A DNA stretch of 64,000 nt from the NCBI GenBank assembly GCA_947396885.1, contig OX377205.1, positions 22,183,407 to 22,247,406 of the forward strand, given 5' to 3'. Source of the stretch: Heligmosomoides polygyrus polygyrus. Taxonomy: Eukaryota; Nematoda; Chromadorea; Rhabditida; Heligmosomidae. The notes beneath the pieces are model-generated. The model did no database searches, had not been told where the DNA came from, and saw nothing but the letters and a program-made list of their open reading frames with translations. Position numbers and translations under genes: made by a program. Shown piece by piece: positions 52,860 to 64,000 of the stretch (the first letter of the stretch is position 1; each line of letters begins with the position of its first letter).

Positions 52860-53505
52860 CACACCGAACTTCGCCCAGGGGGGTTATTTAGGGTACTGAT
52901 CACGAATCTGATATCCGCTTTTTGTTTTACGCTGGAGTACGATAGGTTACGGTAGGTACCGGTAACTAAGGCTGCCGAGGTCAAGATTACAGATGTCGCC
53001 CAGCCCAAACTTCGACCTTTGGGGTTATTTAGGGTGCTGATCACGAATCTGACATTCGTTTTTGAAAATTCGGCCGATTACGGTAGGCTGCGTTAGCACG
53101 GGAAACTAAGGCTGCCGAGGTCATAATCACCGATTTCGTCCAGCCCAAACTTTACGCTGGAGTTTGTGCGAAATCGGTGACCATTACCTTATCGTTAGTC
53201 ACCCGTACCTTCCATAACCTACCGTACTCCAGCGTAAAACGAAAAACGGATGTCAGATTCGTGATCAGCACCCCAAATACTCCCCCCCCCCCTGGGCGAA
53301 GTTTGGGCTGGCCCAAATTGGTGATCATGACCTCGGCAACCTTAGTTACCCGTACCTACTGTAGCGTGCCGTAATCGGCCGAAATTTCAAAAACAGATGT
53401 CAGATTCGTGATTAGCAGCCCAAATAACCTCCCTGGGCGATGTTTGAGGAAAAAATTTCGAACTCTTTTCGTCCTCTGGAGTCCTGAAAGTACAGTACTG
53501 CCTAG
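52860..53505. repeat. Complex inverted/tandem repeat, CTGATCACGAATCTGACATC family
   Basis: Four or more copies of the 20-base family segment: two forward (about 52897 and 53037) and two inverted (about 53249 and 53398). They are joined by GGTTACGGTAGGTACCGG-type pieces. The right end (GTCCTCTGGAGTCC...GTACAGTACTGCC) matches the right end of the MITE at 18451-18905. Confidence 0.7.
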
Positions 53506-54835
53506 GCCTCTTGCAGAGTCTCTAATTTAGTCTGTAAATTCTTCGTTTTGATTTGGAGGATGGCCACTTTCATTTCAAGGGTGGTGGGTGGTGCCAGGCT
53601 TAGAAGGGTGTTCAGTTTGAGTTGAAAATTTCCCAATTGGTAGAAGTGCCAAATCGAGGTTAAAGAGAATTTAAACTGACGGAGCGTGTATGGAAAGCGG
53701 GTCTCTCTGTTTTTTGTCACATCTGGCACGTTTACCCTAGCAAAAGCTACCTTAGACCTCACCCTGCACTTATATGGTCGATGTGTATTCGGCCCTAATG
53801 TCATCATTCAAAAGCTTTTTTGTCAAATTCTCCGGATTCTGTAGAGGAACATCGGGGTGACCCCCCCCCTCTCTAGACTAGCACCCAAATGGCCTCATAT
53901 TTCGGGGACTCCACCTGGATTTCTGTTGTCAAGTGAATCAGCTTTTGGCACCCAGTCTCAGTAGGTTGATGTGATTTCAGAACCCCTTGAGATTTGACTC
54001 GAAATCTCGGTGCCTATTGTTCTTTTGACAAAAGGGCGTTCTATGGTCCCTAGCATAGCGCTGTACCACGGCTGAAGAACGTTAGACATGGGTACTCTGG
54101 TAGTCGATGCACTTCCTTCTCATCATATTCTCGGACAGTCGACATTACAACTACTTCCCGTTCAGCCCCGAGCGAATTGCCGTCGCCGTCGGATACGCAG
54201 CCGAGAGACCCAGAGTCGTAAAAACGTTATCAAGACGGGAGATATTGTTCCGTTGAGGCTATGACACGCCCACATTCACTCCTTAGCCGAGGAGAATGGA
54301 AAAGGACTACTTATCACTTTTCTCTCGGTGGTGGTGCTCCTTCCTCGCCTGCTCTGCTTTCGAGTACTTTTTCGCTCAGTTGTTCATGAAACGGGTTTGG
54401 AATACGTTTTCGTACCCTGTTTATATTCTAGAATTCTAGAATACGGTAATTGAATCGGCTATGACTACGGTAAGACAATTGTTGAGAATCCGAGTATGTT
54501 TCATTCAAACTTGACGCTAATACATGCAAATCTTTTGTAAAGCATTCTTCACAATTCTTGTCTCCGTGTCATGAAACCTGAATTCGGCTTGCGCAGGTGG
54601 GGCTCTCCTTGACATGGGACGTCGTTGAAACCGGCTGAGTTCGAAACAGTCTTTCCTAACCATAAGTGCCTGATCCCAGATTCCGAACTTTCCTAAGACA
54701 TTTGAGAACGAAGAAACTGTCGAAACATCCTTCCGAATTGGAAACATTCTTTACAGTTCAGGAAAGAGACCTCTTAGCGAGACTCCACCCTCAAACAGCG
54801 TCACTTTACTCGTACTTGCCGGCATCTATACCATT
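53506..54835. other. Unassigned with a Penelope-like relic
   Basis: 54630-54740 carries ACCGGCTGAGTTCGAAAC, AGTGCCTGATCCCAG and GTCGAAACATCC, shared with 19985-20110. The rest is unrecognised. Confidence 0.4.
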
Positions 54836-55745
54836 TTCACGCTGAATTCGACACTTTTAAAATCAAGTTGGACACTCTTTTAAAAGACCTTGTGCTTCTG
54901 AAATCAAAGTGAACGATTTTCAAATCGAAATGAGCTTCCTATAGATTAAGCTGCAGACTCAGTAAGATGGCTGGAATAATTTTTTGTTCAAGAAAGATTT
55001 TGGGTAACTTTCTGTGAAATTTTTTTACTTCACCTGCCCCAATATATGTAAAAAAAAATTATAAAAAAAATTTTGAGTAAAAATAATAAATCTTGTTTTG
55101 AAGCTTGTATTGAAGCACAGCAAGGAAGCAGGCATAGAACGCATTAAAATATCAGATCGCGACATGCATTCAAAAAGCAAGTTGCAATGTTCATTGATAA
55201 TGTAAATACGCACTGTTTACATGTAGCATCGAAGTGTGTTTTTTTTTACAATTGTTATGCTGCACCGTTTGCAGGAGTGAAACTGCATGCAAACGGAAAT
55301 TTTGCTATAAATCGAATAAAAATCGTGATTCTTCGGACGAGAGAGCTTGGCGCAATCGTTGTTTTGACTCTTTAAAACAAGCTTTAAAATTACTGCTTTT
55401 CCTCGAAAAATTTTTTTATAAAATTTCAAGCTATGTCTTCACTTATCGGGAAGTGATTGAAACTTCAAACAAAATTGTACTAAAATTTCGCTCGAACAAA
55501 ACATCATTGTTAGATTAAGTGGACTTTAGAGACTCTCTAGTTTAATGTTGAAGAAGCTGATTTCTTTTTTGGAAGATTTTTTTTAATTTCAGAAGTCTTG
55601 CGTTAGCTTAGAAGTGTGTTCAATTTGATCCGAAAATTGACCAATTTGATTTGAAAAGTGCTCAATTTCTTTTGAAGATGTGTCCAATTTGATTTGAAGA
55701 ATATTCCATTCGATTTGAAAATCGTATGTATTAAAATCCAGAATC
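54836..55745. repeat. Fold-back repeat with minisatellite-like ends (copy C)
   Basis: Best-preserved copy. The left side starts ACGCTGAATTCGACACTTTT. The right side (about 55600-55735) is a degenerate tandem of TCCAATTTGATTTGAAAAG-like units of about 23 bp, inverted relative to the left side. The central GCAAACGGAAATTTTGCTAT and GCGCAATCG segments match copies A and B. Confidence 0.65.
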
Positions 55746-55763
55746 ACGTGGAAGATCAGAATC

Positions 55764-56191
55764 TCATCTAGCACGTTCGAAAGTCCTATCTCTGGACCAC
55801 TCTTCGTGGTGCGTTTTCTCGTTCTCTAGATTAGCTTGAGTCGGTATTTCTCTGTATTCTTCTGCCGGCGGGGTTTTCATATGAAAATTGTGGTTATTGG
55901 ACGACGTTTCGGCCTTGTCGTCGTCTTCAAAGGGGCAAAAAGTCGGCATTGTGAGGAAGTTGAACAGCTGCCGCCCGCATCTGGCTCGCGTCCCGACCAC
56001 TTCTTTCGCTCGTCATGCTCGTCCAGCTCGGCGTTGCCCTTCGATTGTTCGACGTCTGATTTATTCCTGAGCGAAAGGTCAGCCGGCAGCCGCGTGCTGC
56101 CATCACGTGGCTGCCATCGCCCGCCGTCAAGCACGTCAGTTGCACGTCGTCGGCGACGGACTCCTGCTGCCTCTGCTCTTATCTTGTCCAT
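55764..56191 (-). pseudogene. Possible Penelope-like retroelement relic
   Basis: The minus strand contains GAAGACGACGACAAGGCC followed by GAAACGTCGTCC (about 55899-55930), similar in order to the hammerhead-like motifs elsewhere but with a different pairing. Open frames on both strands are long because of composition. Identity is uncertain. Confidence 0.3.
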
Positions 56192-56637
56192 CTCCTCTGT
56201 TAATGACCCGTGGAGCCCTTTCCTCGGGAGCTGTTTGTCTGAATCTTGGAGTAGTGGCCCTAATAATGGTGACGATCTGCCAAGGAGACTTTTCGATGTT
56301 AAGGTACAGTTTGAATAATGTAGTCGAGGTCTCAGATATCTGAGGAGTCGAACAGGTCTGCGCCGAGGTCGAGCATACTTCAGAAGGTCAAGGGTTCACT
56401 CGAGGAGACCGAAGGCTCCTACGCATCTTTTCACCTCCATGTATACGGCTCGTTCTTCAAATCGTGCTTTCCTCGAAGGCTAGCGCACTGTTCGCGTTCA
56501 GAGCAGATAATTGATGACTTTACGTTCAGCTCTTCCTCTCGATGCTCTTCATGAGGTCATCTACTGTCTGTTTCGAAGTAGATTCGTTTTCACTGGTTTG
56601 CTTAGATCCTTCTTCTGCAAACTCCAAGTCTATAGTG

Positions 56638-57205
56638 TACATTGAGAAGGGGCGTGATAACCACTATACCACAGAGCAGCTCGTTGACGCACGTCCCATT
56701 TTTCGGAGTTATTCTCAGTCTGCAGTATTTTTTATATTTATTCCTAACGCGGAAGGTTCCCACCCTCGCGAACAATATAGAAGGGAACACATTAGAAAAA
56801 TGCACATGAGTCTATTATCTAGAAGAAAATTATTTGATCTGTGCATGGTTCGTAAACTTTTTAGGGAGCAGTCCGCAGCCAACTTTTCACAGTTCTATAC
56901 TCTGCGTCCCTCAGTAACCAGAGGGGGTCAATATAAATTGCACTTCGCTAAGCCTAAGACCACGGTAAGAGCCAAATTTTTCACAGTTAGAGCAGGTTTA
57001 GCCTATCTACAAATTAGTAAGACTACCTCCCTCCCGGAATCCAAGTACTCTTTCAAACGCATCGCAGCAAAACAAATTCTCTGTCCGTAGATATTTAGGA
57101 GCTACCTTTGTTTGTTAGTTTTGGTGTTTGTTGTGTTGCAATTTTATCTCACTCCTGTCTTATACAGAGTATATTTCAATAAATAAATAAATAAATAAAT
57201 AAATG
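56638..57205 (+). pseudogene. LINE 3' end (CR1-like) with (AATA)n tail
   Basis: The frame ending at 57090 contains NFSQFYTLRPSVTRGG, then KLHFAKPKTTVRAKFF, TVRAGLAYLQ and SLPESKYSFKR. This fits the usual C-terminal pattern of CR1/Jockey-type RT proteins (TRG..KL.P..R...FF..R....LP....FK). The Trp normally found in the WN motif is replaced. About 90 bases later the sequence ends in AATAAATAAATAAATAAAT (57178-57205). Upstream sequence is not RT, so it is strongly 5'-truncated. Confidence 0.55.
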
Positions 57206-58758
57206 ACACAACTCTCTAGAGGCATTGTTGTTGAAGAAAAAATTGACAATCACGAAAACACTGCAGATGAAAGGAACTGTTAAACGAATGCATAGACAAT
57301 CTTAAGAGGTTATTCTCGTCATCGTACCCTAAAAAGTGTCTAAAATACATCACATGGCATAATACATAAATACATGTAAATGAGAGCTTCAAGTGCTACC
57401 CCATTTGACGACTGTTATCGCCTCATCTGAAGTTCCATACCCTTGAGTATGACACTGGACCGGGGTGGCCGTCTCGTCTGTTCGCAGTGCAATTCACCGC
57501 AGGGTCTGAATTGTCACCGACCGGCACGTGAATAGGTACACGTCCGTTCGCAGCTGTGTAGTGGGCAAATGACAGCGTATTCAGATTAGCAGGCCGTCTG
57601 GTGCTGGCCAGTTCCACAGTGTTAACATGGTGTCGTGTGGATGTAATGGCGGAAAGCTATACGATGTCGTCCTGGTCGGGGGGGGGGGGGGGTGGATGCA
57701 ACGGTTTACAGGAGCACGGCGGTCCCAGTCGGTCATAGAGGTACCCCTTCCTAGACATGGTTCATTTGTTGCCTTTGAGGGGCCTGTCCTTTTTTTCAAT
57801 TTTTTCTACGTTACTCAACGACTGAGATTTTGTGAACCTACTGGCATTGCTTTGACCAAACGTTCGCTCGGTCGGGGTCGACAAATTAACATCACGCTTC
57901 CCGACAGGAAAACTGATAAACCACTGCAACTTGTCTATTTGTTTGTCACTGCAGTACATCGTATATATTTACATACAATGCAGACTGTTCTAGTCGTTAA
58001 TTTGGCCTACATGGGTATTCACGAATGTGATAGTCAACCACAGCCAGTCACGGCACTGACCGAAAACGCGTCAACCAATTAGAGCAACGGCGCATACACC
58101 TCCTCTGAGTGACTCGCTCGTTCAATGCGACCTGTTTTATCTCGCCCGCCCTTCTTTCCCCATGTAGGCCACATTAGTCACTTGCACCGGATAAACTATC
58201 CGTTGACAGACGCAGTTCACCACGCATACAATGCATCAAAACTGTATTCACGACATCCCTCACATACGACACGTGCATGACGCGTTCCATAAGCATTGGT
58301 TTAGAAGCTGAAGTCTACCCCGTGCCACCTCACCACGGCTTACGCTGCATAGCCCAGACCGTCAAACCACCTTCATAAAGCTGAAGAAGAGGCGAAGATG
58401 TGGAGCATTCCTCATGAATTTCTTGTTGTTTTAGCCTTTATCACCCACATTCCATCTCATCATATTTCCTCCGGTGCTAGTTTAGCGGTGGAACACAGAT
58501 GTAGCGATGTTGACTCTGAAACCCCTAGCGGTGAACTGCGGGTAAATTTCTTGTGAAGTGAAACTGCAATTACTCATTCGATGATGATTTCCGGGTTTTC
58601 CATAGCAGATCCATGAAAGTGAGAAAGTGCTCGAACTCTTGGTCCCACAACGATTCTAATGAAGTTCTCGTAGGGACTCTTCGAATGCTGTGTTTTCCGT
58701 AAATCAAGTAGTGGATTAAATAAATCAAAGGAGATGATAATCGAGTAGCCATACTGTT
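57206..58758. other. Unassigned with a possible small fold-back
   Basis: TTTGGCCTACATGGG (58000-58014) and CCCATGTAGGCCACA (58155-58169) form inverted ends around about 140 bp. A G run of 14 lies at about 57679-57692. No gene recognised. Confidence 0.35.
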
Positions 58759-59006
58759 AAAGGATGGCCTTAGACAGTCACTCTTTGGGATGCGCCATGC
58801 ATCCTATTTTTGGGGGATATCGTGGAGCCAATTTTATTAGGCCAATACAATGGATGACCAGCCGATGGACAAGTCATCCTTCCGGGAGAAGTCTTCCCTG
58901 ATCCCGGAGAGATGGAGGGCTTGGTTGGCCTGGTCGGAAACTATTGAACCGCGAACTGCTTCAGGTGCATGCAAGAGCCTCTTTTGACTGAGCTACACGC
59001 GTCCAG
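58759..59006 (-). repeat. Degraded tRNA-derived SINE, minus strand
   Basis: Body GGGATGCGCCATGCATCCTA and head GCTACACGCGTCC are recognisable, with several deletions. Confidence 0.7.
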
Positions 59007-59719
59007 GATTACGTATACAGCGCAAGGTACGCCACAAACTGCCAAGTGAGAGCGTTCTCGACTTTTGCTTGGCGTTTGCAGTTCAACGCTTCCTAGGCCA
59101 AACTCTGCGTTCATCTAAAATCGTCATCTGCATCTACCTGGAGTTGACCGCTAGGAGTTTCGGACCATCCCGGCCGCAGGTCAACCGTCTTACATAAGTG
59201 CGCGTTTCCATTCTCGTTAGTCGTACAGTGAACACGATATACTTCGAATGGGGAATGTTTCTGCTTTTTCCATCAATTTCATCTGACGGTCACGGCATCG
59301 TCCTATGTGCCAAACCAGACCGCGATTCCACACATCAGAAACTTTTTTGTTCGCCGCCTGAACAAATAGCAATCACCCGATGAGGGAAAAAGTCGAAAAA
59401 AGACGATTGGTGTGCCAAACAGGCAAAAACGATGTGCAGTGTGGGAACCGGGCACGTGTCTGGTTTCCACTGGAAGCAAACCACACAAGAACAGAAGAGG
59501 AACACCCATTAGGCACAGTTTATACGTCGCCCAGCGTGTGGCGCCGCAGTATGAGGCGATCGATATCGATTAGACGGCGTGCTGATGCGATATCCACGGC
59601 TTTCAGACTGTCATTTGGATGACGTCTACGAAGACCCTGTTTGCAGGCAGCATTCACTCGCACATGCAAGACGTGTGAATCGATCGAGGCCGAACAATCG
59701 CCAGTCATAAGTCCATTGC

Positions 59720-60290
59720 TTAATATTGAATTTTTTAATTCACCTGCCCCTTAAGTGAATACACTGCTCGAAATTTTATAGCACTTTCATTTTGTGAGAA
59801 AAATTAATTTTAAAAAAATTAAATTAAATTAAAAAATTTAACTTTTTTAATTTTAAATTTAATTTTTTATTAATTTAAAAATTAAATTAAATTAAAAAAT
59901 TGGACTTTTAAGTTTTCTTTAGTTCAAAAAACCGCAATTATTATCGTACTAAAAGAAGTGGGTGCGTCATGTCTGCGAAAAAAAAAATCGCGACACCTTA
60001 TACGAGTGCATGGCGCAATCTCCCATATCACCAAAATTTATAAATTTTCGAACAGCGTCTTCAAGATCAGGTGAATTAGAAATTTCAAAAAAGGTTCTAC
60101 ATTTTCCTTGGACAAAAAATTATTCTTACCTTCTCGGCGAGCCCACAGCATACTGCGGAAGACCTTAGTTTTGGCTTGGAAGTTATTCAATTTTGGACTT
60201 CAAAATCGTTAGGCTTGCCGAGAAGAATGTTTAATTTGATTCTAAAAGTTTCAGTTTGACGCCGAAATGGTATATCTTATGAAATTTAGA
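59720..60290. repeat. Fold-back repeat with minisatellite-like ends (copy D)
   Basis: Contains GCATGGCGCAATCTCCC (60009-60025) and the TTTTCCTTGGACAAAAAATTATTCTTAC-like right part of the family. More decayed than copies A-C. It includes the A+T hairpin described separately. Confidence 0.5.
59805..59922. repeat. A+T-only hairpin
   Basis: About 110 bases almost wholly of TTAAATTAAATT and AAATTTAA strings that can fold on themselves. Confidence 0.7.
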
Positions 60291-61199
60291 CTTGCTTCAA
60301 TATTTTTTACTATTTTAGCGTAGTTTATTGCTGGGCTGGGCACCTCTTATTTAGCGTAGTTTATTGCTGGGCTGGTGAAGTATTCCATCCTACCGTAGGC
60401 TGTATGCCAAAAATTTGAAGCCCAGGAGGGAACACACCCCCCCCCCTCCTCTTCAACCCATCCTTTCCTTTTTCACATTTCTAAGGGCACATAGGCATGG
60501 GTTCATGGGCTATTTCGTTCACAGACCCTCTGAGAAATGGAAGGCCCTGAATAGATAGCAGTGCCCGAGTTGCAATTCACGCACCAAAGCAAAGTAATCC
60601 GTTGTTCCAATAGTCATCATAGCACAACACGACTCCCTGTGAGTCCGACAAACAACGTGTGAAGATCCTCGAGAGGATAACAGCCGAAGAACGGGTCCCC
60701 TATGCTTTTAGCAAAATCCCCATTTCTTTAGAGATGTACGCCTGCGGCTCTGCAATTTCGCCTGAATTCCTTTTTCTCCGGCTCTTTCTCATTCGAAATT
60801 GCGCATTGCCGCCCGAGAGTGAAAAAATGCCCAAAAAACATCGAGCCGGCAGACAAACAGGCAAAAACAAAGTGCAGAGGCGGGGACGAGCACGTGTTTT
60901 CCTTATGCTCACGGCGTTAGCTGCTATATTTGAACGGTTTTTGCTACTGCTGGACTACTGTAGACGGAAAAAGTAAAAAGTAAAGCCGCCATAAATGCCA
61001 GCAGAATCGACCAATTTGCAGATCATCGTCAGTCCGTTTAGCCAGATGTGTTCACGGGCAGGCTTTTTATTGGGCACATATGGCCAAGGTCTGGGATGCG
61101 TTTAGGTGATCTGGACGCACATAATTCTCGGATTCAGTGTGTCCAGGGGAGGGGGAGGGGGGAGACCCTCTAGAGCTTAGGAGTTCGAACTTTTATTGG

Positions 61200-61320
61200 G
61201 AAAAAGAAGCACGCTCAGCATGAGGTGCGGTTCGGGTCCCAACTGGCGCGAAAGTTTTGATCTCAACAAAACATCGTTGTAAGAGCTTACAACCTCGATA
61301 CTAGCAACTTAAGGCTTAAA
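61200..61320 (+). repeat. Half of a tRNA-derived fold-back
   Basis: The right-arm type only: GGTGCGGTTCGGGTCCCAAC (61226-61245, B-box-like), then CAACAAAACATCGTTGTAAG. The left arm is missing. Confidence 0.5.
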
Positions 61321-61393
61321 GAAACCAAATCAGGGGTGTACATGGTTAATGATTTCCCGATTTTAACTGACTAACGGTATTTGCCCTCACCAG

Positions 61394-61570
61394 GGGTCGC
61401 ATTCACCAACGACTTACATAACTTTAACAGAGAATTCACAGCGGAAAACTCAGATGACGCGGTGTATCGCTCACCATATCCCCCATTATCGCTTCATAAG
61501 GCGCGCTATCAGGGATTTCGGCTGTAGTTTTCTCCGTTAAATTGCTGTAAATCATTGATCAATCCGGCCC
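61394..61570. mobile_element. Palindromic MITE, GGGCCGGATTCATCAACG family (copy 6)
   Basis: 177 bp, left end decayed (GGGTCGCATTCACCAACG), right end AATCCGGCCC. Confidence 0.75.
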
Positions 61571-61670
61571 ACGTCGAGCAGCGCCTTCTAGAGGCAAGGG
61601 TTTGCAAGTTGAGATCGAAAACTCCTTGCGTTGGCAGGCGGGTTGTCTTCTAGCTGATCCCTGCTGACCT

Positions 61671-61816
61671 GGGACCAAATTCATCAACGGCTTACCGGCC
61701 GATAACGATATGTCGGTTGTCGTGACTGTATCTCTCTGAATTACATACTGCGTAGGCCGTTATGGTGAATTAGAGCGGTAAGATGATACCAGTGGTATCG
61801 TTGATGAATCTGGCCC
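61671..61816. mobile_element. Palindromic MITE, divergent member (copy 7)
   Basis: Ends GGGACCAAATTCATCAACGG and TTGATGAATCTGGCCC match the family. The interior differs (TTACCGGCCGATAACG), so only the ends are shared. Confidence 0.65.
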
Positions 61817-61927
61817 ATGCTGGTTATGAGTTTACGTGTGAAACTCTTCTGAATTCTCTTTATTTTGTCGATGACCTTGCGCTTATATGGATTAGACACA
61901 ATAGTTGCTTGAGCCCTTTTACTTGCG

Positions 61928-62133
61928 CCTATACTTGCGCCGCCACGCAGCGCGGCACCACGACCACCATAGGTCTCGATTTTTCGCGCCGCCTGGTCGA
62001 TATCTATGCCCTAGTTTATACTTGCGCCGCTGCACGGCGCGGCACCATTGTCAGAATAGATATCGACCGGCGGCGCGAAAAATCGATACCTATGGCGATC
62101 GTCGTGCCGCGCTGCGTGGCGGCGCAAGTGTAA
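61928..62133. repeat. GC-rich palindrome
   Basis: TACTTGCGCCGCCACGCAGC (61928-61947) pairs with 62114-62133. Inner arms contain TCGATTTTTCGCGCCGCC and TATCGACC. The axis is near 62031. The loop-proximal CTTGCGCCGCTGCACGGCGC repeats the arm start. Confidence 0.75.
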
Positions 62134-63965
62134 ACTAGGGCTATCTCGACCATCGTGTCGCGCCGCCCAGCGGCGTAAAGGCCCATGCACACTTCTGCGA
62201 CACCGCGGCGGCCCATCTATAACCATAGGGCAGAGACGCAGAGCTTGTCCCAGCGGCGAGCGGTGCCACGCCGCAGCACCAGACCTTTGCGACAAGATGT
62301 TGGGCAACGGCGGCGGCGGCGCCGCAAGTGCAGCGCGGCAATAATGATCCACATCATTATTGCCGCCATAGCGTTCTGTCGGCCAGAGCGTAGTCAGAAT
62401 GTGGGAAAGCGAATAGCAGTAGGTCCCGTCTAGAAAGAGTACGGTGCCTCTGTCGCCTGGCGTCGCCGCTTGCCATCAGCAGCGATCGAGTGCGCGTGAG
62501 CGGCGCCTCAGTTCTACCGTCAATCAAGAAATTAGCAGCCTTCTGGAATACTCTTCGCGCAGTGGATGATTCCTAACGTAGGTGGATATCCATCGAACAC
62601 ATAGCGACTTTCCAAGCCACAGCGCTGCTGTTTGTTACCAGTTCCTGACAACCCCTCAGGAACCGGTGCCAGCTGTGTCAACGGGGCACGCGTCCGTATT
62701 AGAGCGCACTTGTCTTGTAGAGACTAGCGGGTGTCATCACCATCTCTACATCTTGAACCGCCTTCTACCGCTTTGTGGACTATTTCCATGCGCTCTAGAG
62801 CTGGTAGAAACGCAAGAGATTGGACCAGCTGGCTGTGGTCTGGTGCACGACGTTCATGTTCAGTACGGGGCTTCTGCCAAGGAGCGGCACGTACTCCATC
62901 GCCCTCACAACCATCACCGCGCCTCCGTTCTGTTGGATTCGAGCCCACACTGTCTGCTGGAAACCCGTCAGCAGCCGGGACCCGATCCAGCTGATCAATA
63001 CCGGATCTGGCGTCAGGGCGAGCTGGTCCCCGCCGACCGACGCCATCGATCGGCGGCGGGGCGCGTGCGGCCCCGCGTCGCGGCTGCCTCGGCCGCCTCG
63101 TGACGGTCCCATCGACTCCACCTCGCTGCGCCATTCAGCCACCGCCTCGTTTTCGAGCTGTAGACGTCTTCTCGTGTTCGGAATTCTTCCAGATGAGTAG
63201 CGATAGTCCCTTCTAGGCGTAATTACCCGGTCCTGAAGCGAAGTAGTAACGGAGGTGACTTTCGCATTCGTCACCGTATTTTCGTAACGGAAACTCGTCT
63301 AATTCCGTGGAAAACTCGTCGCTACCTTGGCAGTTATAGTCGTGCATGGCCAGCTGTCATTACAAATCCAGCTACCGGACGTGTTTGGTCTTTCGCCCAT
63401 GACGGAAGTCAACTGTGACGATGAACTTTCTTCCTAAGGCATATGAGCACAAAATAGCAGAGGAATTGCAAGTCTCTAGCAGGCGTGGCGTTCACTGACA
63501 ATTCCTCTGGCGTGTAGAGTACTCATATGTCTTGTGAAGCGAGTCCCTCGTCATAATTGACTCCCGTCATGACTGGAAGGCCTAACAGGTCTAATGTCCA
63601 GTCCCTTAATGACAGCTCGCCACTCGGGTCTAAACCACCCAAAGTGCCGAGTTTTTGGTACCGTACACGGGTGATCGTTTTGAGACCGCTCGAGCGCCAT
63701 GGCTCTTCTGCATACCTCTTAATCGATGAACAAATGATGGTCAATGGTGTCGTAAAACTGTGACTTCTGAAGTAGGAGTAATGACGCAATTGTACGATTA
63801 AGCTAGAAACTGTGACGTTAATTAGAATCGTTAGATTAAAGAGTTACAAAGTAAAAAAAAGACACCCATATGACGTCCATTTGTTAGATATTGGCCCTCT
63901 CCATATCCGAAGAAATGTCTTGAATCCACTTCATGTTTAACCTCATGCATTTAATGTCTGCTTGA
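62134..63965. other. GC-rich region with overlapping open frames, unassigned
   Basis: Open frames of 126-173 codons overlap on both strands between 62582 and 63274. Composition explains this as well as coding does. No family motif or splice structure was recognised, so no gene is called. Confidence 0.35.
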
Positions 63966-64000
63966 GCGCGTGTAGCGCAGTCGGAGGAGGCGCCGGCTGT
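63966..64000 (+). repeat. SINE head cut by the window edge
   Basis: GCGCGTGTAGCGCAGTCGG and the following bases are the start of another SINE copy that continues beyond the window. Confidence 0.8.

Larger units (their letters stand above)
59340..60905. repeat. Dispersed repeat pair
   Basis: CAAACAGGCAAAAACGATGTGCAG with GGGCACGTGT (59406-59460) recurs as CAAACAGGCAAAAACAAAGTGC with GAGCACGTGT (60855-60897). The two are in the same orientation and about 70% similar over about 80 bases. Function unknown. Confidence 0.45.

Noticed and set aside
55836..56318. 160-codon open frame on the plus strand
   Set aside because: Low-complexity Ser/Arg-rich translation, with equally open frames on the minus strand; probably a relic of a retroelement.
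62582..63274. Overlapping open frames up to 173 codons on both strands
   Set aside because: High GC content lengthens frames on both strands. No recognisable family and no supporting splice sites.

Overview
This is eukaryotic DNA, most likely from a parasitic clade V (strongylid or hookworm-like) nematode. That assignment is an inference. It rests on multi-exon genes with TTTTCAG/TTTTAG-type 3' splice sites, trans-splice-like acceptors a few bases before start codons, an acid ceramidase and a WTAP-like protein, and a very dense mix of mariner, hAT, RTE, tRNA-derived SINE and fold-back repeats. There is no operon structure, CRISPR array or prokaryotic feature.

Two host genes on the + strand can be read exon by exon. 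(1) Acid ceramidase (asah-1-like) runs from 4313 to 12562. Its 11 exons all join in frame to 395 codons, with the catalytic Cys-Arg-Asp-Asn-Arg set and the disulfide cysteines in place. (2) A WTAP-like coiled-coil protein, the m6A-writer and splicing adaptor, runs from 27880 to 35219. Its 5 exons all join in phase to 265 codons, and further phase-compatible downstream exon candidates reach 40891. A few unassigned exon-like segments lie at 37772-39739.

Nearly everything else is transposable-element sequence, much of it nested. 3155-4191: a SINE copy, Penelope/hammerhead-like relics, a tRNA-derived fold-back, and a small fold-back with opposed CCAAT boxes just upstream of acid ceramidase. Acid ceramidase introns: an RTE-like LINE fragment split by a complete mariner with a dead transposase (intron 1), a TTCGAAT-rich MITE (intron 3), and an RTE 3' end plus a SINE (intron 6). 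13010-19090: a 6.08 kb hAT-type element with a perfect 8-bp target duplication, 12-bp terminal inverted repeats, and a 4.2 kb core of nested palindromes whose axes are about 690 bp apart. It carries a SINE and a second hAT-type MITE with its own perfect 8-bp duplication. 23775-25529: three related G-tract MITEs, one with a perfect 8-bp duplication and one containing another palindromic MITE. 31875-34036: a 2.16 kb element with 245-bp inverted repeats that contain a tRNA-Ser-like sequence, around a 137-bp satellite of GCCGGC hairpins. 36-43 kb: RTE-like reverse transcriptase and 3'-end copies with SINEs and palindromic MITEs. 44-64 kb: MITEs, fold-backs with minisatellite ends, a LINE 3' end with an (AATA)n tail, and GC- and AT-rich hairpins, with no host gene recognised.

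The commonest repeat is an approximately 295-bp tRNA-derived SINE with about 17 full or partial copies. It has pol III A and B boxes and an (ATCCTTT)n tail, and one copy has a perfect 12-bp target duplication.
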